Counted from the stretch's first letter, positions 21,136 to 30,493 are shown. The stretch: DNA of 62,036 nucleotides from Xanthomonas cissicola (GCF_008801575.1 NZ_VZPL01000027.1:1-62036); one strand, 5' to 3'. The notes: a model not told the origin generated them from the sequence alone. Made by a program: numbers and translations.

Positions 21136-21289
21136 GTTCAGCTTTTTGACACACGATGACATAGTTTAAACACCCGTAAACTCTTGTCTTTATTGGCAAA
21201 AATTACTTATTACGTTTCTGTTGTTTTGTCACATTAACGCAACCTTCACACCCTAGCCTGCGCCCACTTTCTCAGGTCGCAAGGCATCT

Positions 21290-22540
21290 ATGAAACTCGC
21301 TCCCACCCTGCTTGGTTCCGCGCTGCTGCTGGCACTGGCCGCTCCTGCAGCACATGCCGAGATCGCCATCGATGTAATCGGCGGTTCGGAAATCTCGCTG
21401 GAAGGCCTGGTCCAGGCCGACGGCAACTGGTTCCACAACGATGTGCAGGACCTCAATGGTCCGATCGGTGCCAATGGCGACAATTCCGAATTCAGCATCC
21501 GGCGCGCCGAGCTGGTCCTCAAGGGCAAGGGCCCGGGCAACTTCGAATGGGTCGCCGGCTATGACCCGAGCGTGCTGAAGGAAGTCACCATCCGTGGCAC
21601 CACCATTCGCAGCACCGGCCGCTTCCTGGATAACAACATCAAGTACAAGTTTGGCGGCAACGCGAACAACTACCTGCAGATCGGCCAGTTCAAGCAGCCC
21701 AACAGCCTGGAAGAACTGTCCAGCACCAAGAACAACGACTTCGTGTCGAAGGCGTCGGTGACGAACACCTATGGCATCTCGCGCCGGTTGGGCGTGGCCT
21801 ATGGCATGGGCGACAACAATTGGAGCGTGACCGCCAGTGCATTCGGCCGCGAGCTGACCCGTAACCAGGCGCACGGCAACGGCTATGGCGCGCGTGGCAC
21901 CTGGGCGCCGATCAACGAGACTGGCAATGTGCTGCACTTCGGCCTGAGCTACCTGGCCTACGACACCGACGACGACACCTTGCGCCTGCGCGCACGCCCC
22001 GACGCGGACCTGACCACGGTTCGCCTGATCGACAGCGGCGCCATCACCAATGTGGACAACGTCGGCGTGGCCGGTGCCGAGGCGATGTGGATCACCGGGC
22101 CGTTCAAACTGCAGAGCGAGTACTTCCAGGAAAACGCCAACCGCATCGGTGCCAATGCGCACGACTACAAGAGCGACGGCTGGTACGTGAGCGGCGTCTG
22201 GAACCTCACCGGCGAAACCTGGGGCTACAAGGCTGGCGTGCCGACCACCCCGCTACCCAACGAGCCGGCATCGGGCATGTGGCAGCTGGCGGTGCGCTAC
22301 GACACCCTCGACCTCAACGACGGCCACCTGGTCGCCAACGGCAACACGCCGTTCGTCGATGGCGTGCTGGGCGGCAAGATGAACATCTGGACGGTCGGCG
22401 CCAACTGGTACTGGCGCTCCAATTTCAAGTTCGCGCTCGACTACGCCAAGGTCGACAGCACCCGCTACAACAGCAGCACGCGCGGCCTGGTCGACGACAA
22501 TCCGTCGATCATCGAAGCACGCGCGCAGTTCTACTGGTAA
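21290..22540 (+). CDS. OprO/OprP-family phosphate- or polyphosphate-selective porin
   Basis: This 416-residue outer-membrane beta-barrel has a signal peptide (MKLAPTLLGSALLLALAA..., cleaved after AHA). The mature start has the family's GLVQADGNWFHND and SIRRAELVLKGKGPGNFEW. The chain alternates hydrophobic and polar residues as barrel strands do and ends in YW, an outer-membrane assembly signal. OprP-type porins have an arginine/lysine-lined channel for phosphate. Here the gene directly precedes the two pstS genes, which strongly supports phosphate uptake. Whether it prefers phosphate or polyphosphate cannot be told by eye. Confidence 0.88.
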   Translation: MKLAPTLLGSALLLALAAPAAHAEIAIDVIGGSEISLEGLVQADGNWFHNDVQDLNGPIGANGDNSEFSIRRAELVLKGKGPGNFEWVAGYDPSVLKEVTIRGTTIRSTGRFLDNNIKYKFGGNANNYLQIGQFKQPNSLEELSSTKNNDFVSKASVTNTYGISRRLGVAYGMGDNNWSVTASAFGRELTRNQAHGNGYGARGTWAPINETGNVLHFGLSYLAYDTDDDTLRLRARPDADLTTVRLIDSGAITNVDNVGVAGAEAMWITGPFKLQSEYFQENANRIGANAHDYKSDGWYVSGVWNLTGETWGYKAGVPTTPLPNEPASGMWQLAVRYDTLDLNDGHLVANGNTPFVDGVLGGKMNIWTVGANWYWRSNFKFALDYAKVDSTRYNSSTRGLVDDNPSIIEARAQFYW

Positions 22541-22635
22541 GTGCGTCGCTGCCGCGTGCGCTCGGTCGAGGCACGCGGTGGCAGCCGCCACTTCCTGCCG
22601 GCCCGAACATCCGACGGCGCAACGCCGTCATCGGC

Positions 22636-22653
22636 CTGTCATGTCCCAGACAC
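22636..22653 (+). promoter_or_regulatory. Candidate Pho box upstream of the first pstS
   Basis: CTGTCAT, spacer GTCC, then CAGACAC: a perfect first half-site and 5 of 7 matches in the second with the expected 11-bp period. It lies about 75-90 bp upstream of the GTG start of pstS. Strength is moderate and it needs a matrix score. Confidence 0.4.
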
Positions 22654-22727
22654 CGCATGGTCATGCCGTTGCCCTGCAATGGCACCACGGCGGGACGTCC
22701 TCATCCCTTCGCTACAGGAGCTGTTCC

Positions 22728-23747
22728 GTGATCCACTCCTTCAAGACCCGTCTGGCCGTCGGCGTGCTCGCCGCTTCGCTGGTACTGTGCGCCCAGGCTG
22801 CCGACGTCACCGGTGCCGGTGCGTCGTTCATCTACCCGGTGATGTCCAAGTGGTCGGCCGACTACAACGCGGCCACCAAGAAGCAGGTCAACTACCAATC
22901 GATCGGTTCGGGCGGCGGCATTGCCCAGATCAAGGCGGCCAGCGTGGACTTCGGCTCTTCCGATGCCCCGCTCAAGCCGGAAGAACTGGCCGCTGCCGGC
23001 CTGGCGCAGTTTCCCTCGGTGATCGGCGGCGTGGTACCGGTGGTCAACGTGCCGGGCATTGCCGCCGGCACGCTCAAGCTGGACGGCAAGACCCTGGGCG
23101 ACATCTTCCTGGGCAAGGTCAGCACCTGGAACGACCCGGCCATCGCCGCGCTCAACCCGGGCGTGAAACTGCCGGAAGGCAAGATCACCGTCGTGCACCG
23201 CTCCGACGGCTCGGGCACCAGCTTCAACTTCACCAACTACCTCTCCAAGGTCAACCCGGACTGGAAGGGCAAGGTCGGCGAAGGCACGGCGGTGCAGTGG
23301 CCGACCGGCATCGGCGGCAAGGGCAACGAGGGCGTAGCTGCCTACGTGAAGCAGATCAAGGGCGGCATCGGCTATGTCGAGCTGTCGTACGCGCTGCAGA
23401 ACAAGATGGCCTACACCGCAATGAAGAACGCGGCCGGCAAGTTCGTGCAGCCGTCGGATGAAACCTTCGCCGCCGCTGCCAACAGCGCCGACTGGGGCAC
23501 GGCCAAGGACTTCTATCTGGTGATGACCAACGCGGCCGGCGATAACGCCTGGCCGATCACGGCGACCAACTTCATCCTGGTGCAGAAAAAGCCGAAGAAT
23601 CCGGCTGGACTGAAGAACACGCTGGAATTCTTCCGCTGGGTCTACACCAAAGGCGATGCGCAGGCCAAACAGTTGGACTACGTGCCGCTGCCGGACACGC
23701 TGGTGACCCAGATCGAGGCGTACTGGGCCAAGAATCTGCCGCACTAA
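22728..23747 (+). CDS. pstS: Phosphate-binding protein PstS (secreted form)
   Basis: This 339-residue periplasmic phosphate-binding protein belongs to the PstSCAB importer. The signal peptide (about 24 residues, ending CAQA before ADVTGAG) is cut by signal peptidase I. The binding motifs GAGASFIYP, SIGSGGGIAQIKA, VDFGSSDAPL and HRSDGSGTSFNF are present. I start it at the GTG at 22728 because CAGGAG lies eight bases upstream; frames from 22578 add sequence with no family similarity. It is about two-thirds identical by eye to the next gene, but without a lipid anchor. A terminator follows at 23951-23999. Confidence 0.92.
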   Translation: MIHSFKTRLAVGVLAASLVLCAQAADVTGAGASFIYPVMSKWSADYNAATKKQVNYQSIGSGGGIAQIKAASVDFGSSDAPLKPEELAAAGLAQFPSVIGGVVPVVNVPGIAAGTLKLDGKTLGDIFLGKVSTWNDPAIAALNPGVKLPEGKITVVHRSDGSGTSFNFTNYLSKVNPDWKGKVGEGTAVQWPTGIGGKGNEGVAAYVKQIKGGIGYVELSYALQNKMAYTAMKNAAGKFVQPSDETFAAAANSADWGTAKDFYLVMTNAAGDNAWPITATNFILVQKKPKNPAGLKNTLEFFRWVYTKGDAQAKQLDYVPLPDTLVTQIEAYWAKNLPH

Positions 23748-23950
23748 GAGTACGGCGCAGGCCTCTGCTGCAGCGGCCTGGTGGGGCAAGCCATGCTCTA
23801 AAACGGCATGGGCCGTTGTCTGGTCCATGCCGGCGAGCCGCCCGCCCACCTGGAACTGGCAATGGGCGCCGTGCACTAGGGCCTGGCAGCAAGCACGAAA
23901 ACGCGTGAAGGAACGATGCCGTCTCTCTCCCCGGCGTCGGCCCCGGGACG

Positions 23951-23999
23951 CGGATCCCGGAGGGTGCAACGCCCTCCGTGGTCCGCTTCTTTTTTTGTG
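23951..23999 (+). terminator. Rho-independent terminator after the first pstS
   Basis: Nested complementary segments (GCGGATC... with ...GTCCGC outside, GGAGGG with CCCTCC inside) form a hairpin, followed by TTCTTTTTTT at 23987-23997. It lies about 200 bp after the pstS stop. The stretch 23748-24098 otherwise holds only the next promoter region. Confidence 0.75.
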
Positions 24000-24018
24000 A
24001 TGCGTTGGCCAGAAGGCG

Positions 24019-24036
24019 CTGTCATGCGGGTGTAAC
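24019..24036 (+). promoter_or_regulatory. Candidate Pho box upstream of the second pstS
   Basis: CTGTCAT at 24019-24025, a 4-bp spacer, then GTGTAAC at 24030-24036, close to the second PhoB half-site. It lies 63-80 bp before the second pstS start and just after a terminator, so this gene probably has its own PhoB-dependent promoter. Confidence 0.55.
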
Positions 24037-24098
24037 AAAAACATCATTTCATAGTGTGGTCTGCCGGAGACACCGGCCAATCCAGCCTCGGAGCTTCC

Positions 24099-25190
24099 AT
24101 GAAATTGCAGTCGGCCAGCCTGACCGCCCTGTCCCTCACCATTGCCCTCGCCCTGGCGGCGTGCTCGCCCGGCAAGGACGCGCAGTCCGCAGACGCCGCA
24201 AAGGGCGCGCCAGCCGCAGGCGCCGCCGCCAGCGACAGCAAGGGCGCTGAAATTTCCGGCGCCGGTGCTTCCTTCATCTATCCGCTGGTGTCCAAGTGGT
24301 CGGCCGACTACAACGCCGCCACCGGCAACAAGGTCAACTATCAGTCGATCGGCTCCGGCGGCGGCATTGCGCAGATCAAGGCCGGCACGGTGGATTTCGG
24401 TTCGACCGACAAGCCACTGGACAGCGCCGAACTGCAACAGGCTGGCCTGGGGCAGTTCCCGTCCGCCATCGGCGGCGTGGTGCCGGTGGTGAATCTGGAA
24501 GGCATCGCGCCGGGCAAGCTGCGCCTGACCGGCGCCCTGCTGGGCGACATCTTCCTGGGCAAGGTCACGATGTGGAACGACGCGGCCATTGTCGCGGCCA
24601 ACCCGGGCGTGACCCTGCCCGCCACCAAGATCAACCTGGTGCATCGCTCGGATGGTTCGGGCACCACCTTCAACTTCTCCAACTACCTGTCCAAGGTCAG
24701 CCCGGAGTGGAAGAGCAAGGTCGGCGAAGGCACCTCGGTGCAGTGGCCGGGTGGCGTGGGCGGCAAGGGCAACGAGGGCGTTGCGTCGTACGTGCAGCAG
24801 ATCAAGGGCTCGATCGGCTATGTCGAGCTTGCCTACGCACTGCAGAACAAGATGCCGTACACCTCGCTGCAGAACGCGGCCGGCCAATGGATCGAGCCGA
24901 ATGCGGAAAGCTTTGCCGCCGCCGCTGCCAGCGCCGACTGGGCCAACGCCCGTGACTTCAATCTGGTGATCACCAATGCGCCGGGCGAGAAGGCATGGCC
25001 GATCACCGCGACCAACTTCATGTTGATGCACAAGCAGTCCAAGGACGCCGCGCGCAGCAAGGCGACGCTGGACTTCTTCAAGTGGGCGCTGGAAAACGGC
25101 CAGGCCCAGGCCAGCGAATTGCACTACGTGCCGCTGCCGCCGGAGCTGGTGAAGCAGATCGAAGCCTACTGGGGCAGCGAGTTCAAGTAA
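24099..25190 (+). CDS. pstS: Phosphate-binding protein PstS (lipoprotein form)
   Basis: This 363-residue paralogue of the preceding protein has a lipoprotein signal: MKLQSASLTALSLTIALALA followed by a cysteine in LALAAC. A low-complexity Ala/Gly/Asp/Lys linker (about 25-55) leads into the binding domain. The same phosphate motifs are present (GAGASFIYP, VDFGSTDKPL, HRSDGSGTTFNF). GGAG precedes the ATG at 24099, which is favoured over the frame from 24054. It would be membrane-anchored in the periplasm. pstC follows after a strong hairpin, so this copy probably serves the PstCAB transporter directly. Confidence 0.92.
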   Translation: MKLQSASLTALSLTIALALAACSPGKDAQSADAAKGAPAAGAAASDSKGAEISGAGASFIYPLVSKWSADYNAATGNKVNYQSIGSGGGIAQIKAGTVDFGSTDKPLDSAELQQAGLGQFPSAIGGVVPVVNLEGIAPGKLRLTGALLGDIFLGKVTMWNDAAIVAANPGVTLPATKINLVHRSDGSGTTFNFSNYLSKVSPEWKSKVGEGTSVQWPGGVGGKGNEGVASYVQQIKGSIGYVELAYALQNKMPYTSLQNAAGQWIEPNAESFAAAAASADWANARDFNLVITNAPGEKAWPITATNFMLMHKQSKDAARSKATLDFFKWALENGQAQASELHYVPLPPELVKQIEAYWGSEFK

Positions 25191-25224
25191 TGCCCTGCAC
25201 CCGCCCATGCGGCGGGCTGCGCTG

Positions 25225-25252
25225 CGGCGAGGTACCTGAAGGTGCCTCGCCG
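25225..25252 (+). other. Intercistronic hairpin between pstS and pstC
   Basis: CGGCGAGGTACCT (25225-25237) pairs with AGGTGCCTCGCCG (25240-25252) with one G-U pair, around a two-base loop, and no T-run follows. Such hairpins usually stabilise or partially terminate, so that the binding protein is made in excess of the permease. This role is inference. Confidence 0.6.
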
Positions 25253-25302
25253 TTCCTGCTGTCTCACGCTCCCGCCGTTGCGCGGGTGACGAGTCCAATC
25301 GA

Positions 25303-26277
25303 ATGAATGCCACCGCCATTCCCGAAGCGATGACCGCGCCACGCGGCCGCGACCTGCGCGACGCACGCGCCGATCGCCTGTTCAAGCTTGCGCTGGCCGC
25401 TACGGTCGTTTTCGTCCTGTTGGCGCTCGGCAGCGCGGCGCTGTCGATGCTGTGGGGCGGACGCCATGCCTTGCAGATGCAGGGCCTGAGTTTCTTCTAT
25501 TCGGCCGACTGGAATCCGGTCGAAAACAAATACGGTGCGCTGGCACCGATCTACGGCACCCTGGTCACCGCGGTCATCGCGATGCTGATTGCGGTGCCGG
25601 TGAGTTTCGGTATCGCGTTCTTTCTGACCGAGGTGGCGCCGCGCTGGCTGCGTGGCCCGGTCGGCACCGCCATCGAACTGCTGGCCGGCATCCCGTCGAT
25701 CATCTACGGCATGTGGGGCCTGTTCGTGCTGGTGCCGGTGATGACCGAGCACGTCACACCATGGCTCAACGATCATCTCGGCACGCTGCCGCTGATCGGC
25801 CCGTTGTTTCAGGGCCCGCCGTTGGGCATCGGCCTGCTGACCGCCGGCTTCGTGCTGGCAATCATGGTGATTCCCTTCATCTCCTCGGTGATGCGCGAAG
25901 TGTTTTTGACCGTGCCCACGCGCTTGAAGGAATCGGCATACGCGCTGGGCTCCACCAAGTGGGAAGTGAGCTGGGACATCGTGCTGCCCTACACCCGCTC
26001 TGCGGTGATCGGCGGTGTGTTCCTGGGTCTGGGACGTGCGCTGGGCGAAACCATGGCGGTGGCCTTCGTGGTCGGTAACACGGTGCGCCTGTCGCCGTCG
26101 CTGCTGGAGCCCGGCACCACCATCGCGGCGTTGATCGCCAACGATTTCGGCGAGGCCACTGAAACCTATCGATCGGCATTGCTGCTGCTGGGTTTTGTGT
26201 TGTTCATCGTGACCTTCATCGTGCTGGCCATCGCGCGCTTCATGCTCATGCAGCTGTCGCGTCGGGAGGGCAACTGA
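25303..26277 (+). CDS. pstC: Phosphate ABC transporter permease PstC
   Basis: This 324-residue inner-membrane permease has about six spans from residue 25 onward. The cytosolic loop that contacts PstB is ESAYALGSTKWEVSWDIVLP, the EAA-type motif, near residue 208. GIPSIIYGMWGLFVLVPVM and LGRALGETMAVAFVVGN are family segments. It acts with PstA, PstB and PstS to import phosphate. It shares one base with the start of pstA (TGATG), so they are tightly coupled. Confidence 0.93.
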   Translation: MNATAIPEAMTAPRGRDLRDARADRLFKLALAATVVFVLLALGSAALSMLWGGRHALQMQGLSFFYSADWNPVENKYGALAPIYGTLVTAVIAMLIAVPVSFGIAFFLTEVAPRWLRGPVGTAIELLAGIPSIIYGMWGLFVLVPVMTEHVTPWLNDHLGTLPLIGPLFQGPPLGIGLLTAGFVLAIMVIPFISSVMREVFLTVPTRLKESAYALGSTKWEVSWDIVLPYTRSAVIGGVFLGLGRALGETMAVAFVVGNTVRLSPSLLEPGTTIAALIANDFGEATETYRSALLLLGFVLFIVTFIVLAIARFMLMQLSRREGN

Positions 26278-27146
26278 TGTCCGCCGCTTCGGTGTCGCAA
26301 TCGCTGTACAACCGCCGCCGGGTCACCAACGCCATTGCGTTGCTGCTCTCGTGCGTCACTGCATTGTTTGGTCTGTTCTTCCTGGCCTGGATCCTGTGGA
26401 CGCTGGTGTCCAAGGGCGTGCCGGGCATCGATCTCAACTTGTTTACCAAGATGACGCCGCCGCCGATGCAGGAAGGCGGCCTGCTCAACGCCTTCTTCGG
26501 CAGTGCGGTGATGTGCGGGCTGGCACTGGCGATCGGCACGCCGCTGGGCATCGCTGCAGGCACCTGGCTCGCCGAGTACGGCAACGCGCGCAAGGCCGGC
26601 GTGGTGGTGCGCTTCGTCAACGACATCCTGTTGTCGGCGCCCTCGATCGTGCTGGGCCTGTTCGTCTACACCTTGTACGTGATGCAGACCGGCGGACGCT
26701 TTTCGGCATTCGCCGGTGCGCTGTCGCTGGCTTTCATCGTGCTGCCGGTGGTGGTGCGCACCACCGACGAAATGCTGCGGTTGGTGCCGGCGCAGATGCG
26801 GGAAGCGGCATTGTCGCTGGGCATTCCCCAGTGGAAAGTCACGGTGCAGGTGCTGTACCGCAGCGCCTCGGCAGGCATCGTCACCGGCGTGCTGCTGGCG
26901 CTGGCGCGCATCAGCGGCGAAACCGCACCGCTGCTGTTCACCGCATTCGGCAACCAGTACTGGAACAGCAACATCTTCCAGCCGATGGCCAGCGTGCCGG
27001 TGATCATGAATCAATTCGCCGGCAGCCCGTACGACACCTGGCAGACGCTGGCCTGGGCCGGCGCGCTGGTGCTGACCGTGTTCGTGTTGCTGGTCAGCCT
27101 GGGCGCGCGCGCCCTGCTCTTGCGCAACAAGATCTCCAATGACTGA
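26277..27146 (+). CDS. pstA: Phosphate ABC transporter permease PstA
   Basis: This 289-residue partner permease of PstC has about six membrane spans. [17 protein letters not shown] near residue 122 and the cytosolic EAA-type segment [20 protein letters not shown] near residue 177 are the PstA hallmarks. [18 protein letters not shown] follows. The start codon overlaps the pstC stop and its end overlaps the pstB start by eight bases, so the three genes form one translational unit. Confidence 0.93.
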   Translation: MSAASVSQSLYNRRRVTNAIALLLSCVTALFGLFFLAWILWTLVSKGVPGIDLNLFTKMTPPPMQEGGLLNAFFGSAVMCGLALAIGTPLGIAAGTWLAEYGNARKAGVVVRFVNDILLSAPSIVLGLFVYTLYVMQTGGRFSAFAGALSLAFIVLPVVVRTTDEMLRLVPAQMREAALSLGIPQWKVTVQVLYRSASAGIVTGVLLALARISGETAPLLFTAFGNQYWNSNIFQPMASVPVIMNQFAGSPYDTWQTLAWAGALVLTVFVLLVSLGARALLLRNKISND

Positions 27147-27999
27147 CCTTTCCTTCCGGACACCCGACATGAACGATCTCCAAAACGCCAAGCCGATGCA
27201 TCGCATCGCTGTCCCGGCCGCCACGGGGGCGCCGACGGCGCAGGCGCCGGTGAAGGTGGCCGCACGCAATCTGGATTTCTATTACGACAAGTACCACGCG
27301 CTCAAGAGCATCAACATCGAGATCCCCGAAAAGCGCGTCACTGCGTTGATCGGTCCCTCCGGCTGCGGCAAGTCGACCTTGCTGCGCATCTTCAACCGCA
27401 TCTACGCGCTGTATCCGAAGATGGAAGCGCGCGGCGAGGTATTGCTGGACAACGAAAACATCCTGTCGCCGAAGTACCCGATGAACCGCCTGCGCAGCAA
27501 AGTGGGCATGGTGTTCCAGAAGCCGGTGCCGTTTCCGATGACCATCTTCGAAAACGTGGCCTACGGCATCCGCCACCACGAAAAACTGTCCAAAGCCGAC
27601 ATGCAGAACCGCGTCGAGCAGGCCTTGCGCCAGGGCGCGCTGTGGGACGAGGTCAAGGACAAGCTGGGGCAGAGCGCGCTGGGTCTTTCGGGTGGCCAGC
27701 AGCAGCGCCTGTGCATCGCACGTGCGGTAGCGTTGCGCCCGGATGTGTTGTTGCTGGACGAACCGACGTCCGCGCTGGACCCGATTTCCACCAGCCGGAT
27801 CGAACAGTTGGTGGAAGAGCTCAAGCGCGACTACACCATCGTGATCGTCACCCACAACATGCAGCAGGCCGCGCGCGTGTCCGACTACACCGCCTTCATG
27901 TACCTGGGCGATCTGATCGAGCATGACCGCACCGAAACCATTTTTTCGCAGCCGTCCAAGCAACAGACCGAGGACTACATCACCGGCCGCTTCGGTTGA
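27139..27999 (+). CDS. pstB: Phosphate ABC transporter ATPase PstB
   Basis: This 286-residue ATPase drives phosphate import. The Walker A is GPSGCGKST near residue 72, the PstB-specific FNRIYALYP follows, the Q-loop is in [21 protein letters not shown], the signature is [14 protein letters not shown] and the Walker [12 protein letters not shown]. The H-loop is in [13 protein letters not shown]. The first 40 residues are extra compared with E. coli PstB; a start at the internal MNDLQ (residue 11) would also be plausible. Confidence 0.95.
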   Translation: MTDLSFRTPDMNDLQNAKPMHRIAVPAATGAPTAQAPVKVAARNLDFYYDKYHALKSINIEIPEKRVTALIGPSGCGKSTLLRIFNRIYALYPKMEARGEVLLDNENILSPKYPMNRLRSKVGMVFQKPVPFPMTIFENVAYGIRHHEKLSKADMQNRVEQALRQGALWDEVKDKLGQSALGLSGGQQQRLCIARAVALRPDVLLLDEPTSALDPISTSRIEQLVEELKRDYTIVIVTHNMQQAARVSDYTAFMYLGDLIEHDRTETIFSQPSKQQTEDYITGRFG

Positions 28000-28127
28000 T
28001 GTAAGGCGCGCCAGCGCAACGCCGCATTGACGCAGTTCCGCCACACCGCCCGGCACGACATTTGCATCATGTGCCATGTCGCCAAGGTTACGGCGGACAT
28101 CCACCACTGCCACGAATCGAGATCACG

Positions 28128-28838
28128 ATGAACCAGCACCTCAACGACCATATCGTCAAAAGCTACGACGAGGAGCAGCACCGTCTCGTCGCCGAGATCG
28201 TGCGCATGGGCGAGACGGCGGTGGCGCAGCTGGAAGCCGCACTGGATGTGGTGGAGCGTCGCGATGACAATGCCGCGCACCGCATCGTGGTCAACGACGA
28301 GGCGATCGATGCGCTGGAGCACGCGATCAGCCACGACGTGATGCGACTTGCATTGCGCGGCCCGATGGCGCGCGATCTGCGCGAAATTCTTGCAGGCCTG
28401 CGGATTCCGGCCGATATCGAACGTATTGGCGATTACGCGGCCAACGTGGCCAAGCGCTCGATCGCGCTCAATTCCGCACCGCCGCTGCCGCAGACCGTGG
28501 GCCTGCGCGCGCTCGGCCAGATGGCGGCCGATGCGGTGCGAGAAGCCGTACAGGCGTATCGCAACAAGGATGCCGATGCGGCGATCCGTGTCCGCGACGA
28601 AGATGCGCGCCTGGATGCGCAGTACACCGCGTTGTTCCGCGAGCTGCTCACCTACATGATGGAAGACCCGCGCAATATCACCCCGTGTACGCATCTGCTG
28701 TTCATGGCAAAGAATCTGGAACGCATTGGCGACCACGCCACCAACATCGCCGAGAACGTGTGGTTCCTGGTGCATGGCGAGCAACCCTTGCCTCCGCGCG
28801 TGAAGCGCGACGACACCAGCAGTACCGGCGTCGTCTAG
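28128..28838 (+). CDS. phoU: Phosphate signalling protein PhoU
   Basis: This 236-residue all-helical protein links PstB to the PhoR/PhoB system and represses Pho genes when phosphate is plentiful. The two three-helix bundles contain the family's metal-site segments: DLREILAGLRIPADIERIGD near residue 80 and HLLFMAKNLERIGDHATNIA near residue 190 (E/D-x-x-R-I-G-D). I start it at the ATG at 28128 (MNQHLNDHIVKSYDEE), which matches family starts. A perfect palindrome CGGCAGCGCTGCCG at 28843-28856 follows the stop. Confidence 0.93.
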   Translation: MNQHLNDHIVKSYDEEQHRLVAEIVRMGETAVAQLEAALDVVERRDDNAAHRIVVNDEAIDALEHAISHDVMRLALRGPMARDLREILAGLRIPADIERIGDYAANVAKRSIALNSAPPLPQTVGLRALGQMAADAVREAVQAYRNKDADAAIRVRDEDARLDAQYTALFRELLTYMMEDPRNITPCTHLLFMAKNLERIGDHATNIAENVWFLVHGEQPLPPRVKRDDTSSTGVV

Positions 28839-28948
28839 ACCCCGGCAGCGCTGCCGTGAGGCGCCGGAACGCCTTCTCATTACGTATTCAGCTTGAAACT
28901 TCTACCGTGCAGGTGCACAGGCATTTCCTGTGACCCAGGAGTCCGCTG

Positions 28949-29356
28949 ATGAAACGCTTCGTTGGATCTTTCATGGCCTTGACGCTGCTGACCTCTGGCG
29001 CAGCGTTTGCAGCGCCGCAGCAGCACGACCTCGATCACGACCGTGACCGCAACGCGCAGCGTCACGACGACCATGGCCCTGACCGCCATGACGACCATCG
29101 CGACGAGAGGCATGACGACAGGCGCGACGATCGCCGCAAGGCGCATCACGACGATCACCGCAACGACCGGCGCGGCCCGCCGTATCGCCGCGGCGAGCGG
29201 CTGGCGCCGGACCATCGTGGCAGCCGCGTTGCCGACTACCACAAGCACCATCTCAAGCCACCGCCGCGTGGACACGAATGGCGTCGCGTGGATAACACGT
29301 ACGTGCTGATCGCAGTGGCCTCCGGGCTGATCACCAGCGTCGTCGCTGGGCACTAA
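28949..29356 (+). CDS. RcnB-like periplasmic protein, His/Asp/Arg-rich
   Basis: This 135-residue protein has a signal peptide (MKRFVGSFMALTLLTSGAAF then AAPQQ). A long run of His, Asp and Arg occupies residues 25-78, with many HDD, RHD and DHR triplets. The C-terminal part HEWRRVDNTYVLIAVASGLI is the conserved end of the RcnB family (nickel/cobalt homeostasis in E. coli). The His/Asp repeats could bind divalent metal in the periplasm; that is inference. The low-complexity DNA here also gives long spurious ORFs. Monocistronic, with a hairpin 27 bp after the stop. Confidence 0.75.
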   Translation: MKRFVGSFMALTLLTSGAAFAAPQQHDLDHDRDRNAQRHDDHGPDRHDDHRDERHDDRRDDRRKAHHDDHRNDRRGPPYRRGERLAPDHRGSRVADYHKHHLKPPPRGHEWRRVDNTYVLIAVASGLITSVVAGH

Positions 29357-29383
29357 GCGCTCGCTCACCGTGTCGTCAGTGAG

Positions 29384-29411
29384 GCCCGGTCCGTGGCAAC
29401 GCGGATCGGGC
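29384..29411 (+). terminator. Hairpin downstream of the RcnB-like gene
   Basis: GCCCGGTCCG (29384-29393) pairs with CGGATCGGGC (29402-29411) over ten positions with one G-U pair and an 8-nt loop, followed by a pyrimidine-rich TTCTCCTATTT. It is a plausible intrinsic terminator. The rest of 29357-29612 shows no gene. Confidence 0.6.
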
Positions 29412-29612
29412 TTCTCCTATTTGGTGTGGGGGCGACCGACGCATATGGTCCACAGCCGCCCGGTTCGAAAAAAAATGCTCGCCAACACGGGGCGATCGTG
29501 CGCGCCAACGGCATGGTGTTAGGTCATGCACCGGGTGACGCGGGCCGCCGCCGCAGGTATGAATCTGCAAGCCTGCAGCCAAGGCAGAGCCCGACGTGCG
29601 ACCTGCTAGGCT

Positions 29613-30254
29613 ATGCGGATGAACGAACCGGTCGATGCACAGCCTGCCCCCTCCTTTTTGCCGATGTCGCGCCGCTTTCGTGGCTATCTGCCCGTGGTGG
29701 TGGACGTAGAAACCGGCGGGTTCGACTGGAACAAGCACGCACTGCTGGAGATCGCTTGCGTGCCGATCGAAATGGGTGCCGACGGACGCTTCTTTCCCGG
29801 CGAGACCGCCAGCGCACACCTGGTGCCGGCGCCCGGGCTGGAGATCGACCCGAAGTCGCTGGAAATCACCGGTATCGTGCTCGACCATCCATTCCGATTC
29901 GCGAAGCAGGAAAAGGACGCGCTCGACCATGTGTTCGCGCCGGTGCGCGCAGCAGTGAAGAAATACGGCTGCCAGCGCGCAATCCTGGTCGGCCACAACG
30001 CGCATTTCGATCTGAATTTTCTCAACGCGGCCGTGGCGCGCGTGGGCCACAAACGCAACCCGTTTCATCCCTTTAGCGTGTTCGACACGGTGACGTTGGC
30101 CGGCGTGGCCTACGGCCAGACCGTGCTGGCACGCGCCGCGCAGGCCGCAGGCCTGGACTGGAATGCAGCCGACGCCCACAGCGCGGTCTACGACACCGAA
30201 CAGACCGCACGCCTGTTCTGCAAGATCGCCAACGCCTGGCCCGGGCCAGTCTGA
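29613..30254 (+). CDS. rnt: Ribonuclease T
   Basis: This 213-residue DEDDh exonuclease trims 3' ends of tRNA (end turnover) and of 5S and 23S rRNA. The acidic residues are in [11 protein letters not shown] (Asp, Glu), [11 protein letters not shown] (Asp) and [11 protein letters not shown] (His and final Asp). [16 protein letters not shown] is the typical beginning of RNase T. Length equals E. coli RNase T (215). The true start may be the second Met (29619), since no Shine-Dalgarno picks one. Confidence 0.93.
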   Translation: MRMNEPVDAQPAPSFLPMSRRFRGYLPVVVDVETGGFDWNKHALLEIACVPIEMGADGRFFPGETASAHLVPAPGLEIDPKSLEITGIVLDHPFRFAKQEKDALDHVFAPVRAAVKKYGCQRAILVGHNAHFDLNFLNAAVARVGHKRNPFHPFSVFDTVTLAGVAYGQTVLARAAQAAGLDWNAADAHSAVYDTEQTARLFCKIANAWPGPV

Positions 30255-30259
30255 GGACG

Positions 30260-30490
30260 GAATTCGGGATTCGGGATTGGGCATTCGGGATTGGTGAAAG
30301 CGTCTTGGTTTCTGGATTGAAGCGGCCAATCGCGTACGTTTACCAAGCACGAGCCGCAACCGTCTGATCACGACGCAGCACTGCTGCTTGCTGCCGTACC
30401 CTCACCCGCCCTTTTGGGCACCTTCTCCCGCAGGAGAAGGAACGCCTGCACTGCCGTTGCGAATCCCAAATCCCGATTCCCGAATCCCGG
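30260..30490. repeat. Inverted GGGATTCGG repeats enclosing a CCTTCTCCCG-type palindrome
   Basis: The left arm (30260-30294) carries three ATTCGGGA units and the right arm (30460-30490) the complementary GAATCCC/CCCGATTCC units. Between them, 30399-30441 holds a second repeat type (CCCTCACCCGCCC, GGCACCTTCTCCCG, GGAGAAGG) that recurs as an inverted pair at 43931-44074. No gene lies here; it fills the space between the converging rnt and GGDEF genes. Confidence 0.65.
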
Positions 30491-30493
30491 CGT

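Noticed and set aside
22701..25385. 894-residue open frame on the minus strand across both pstS genes
   Set aside because: It is the antisense shadow of two similar GC-rich coding sequences; its repeated composition mirrors the two PstS paralogues and it has no family features.
28843..28875. Terminator after phoU
   Set aside because: The palindromes CGGCAGCGCTGCCG and AGGCG...CGCCT are present, but there is no T-run and stems are short, so I do not call it.
29007..29309. 100-residue Thr/Arg-rich alternative frame in the RcnB-like gene
   Set aside because: Low-complexity shadow of the His/Asp codons.
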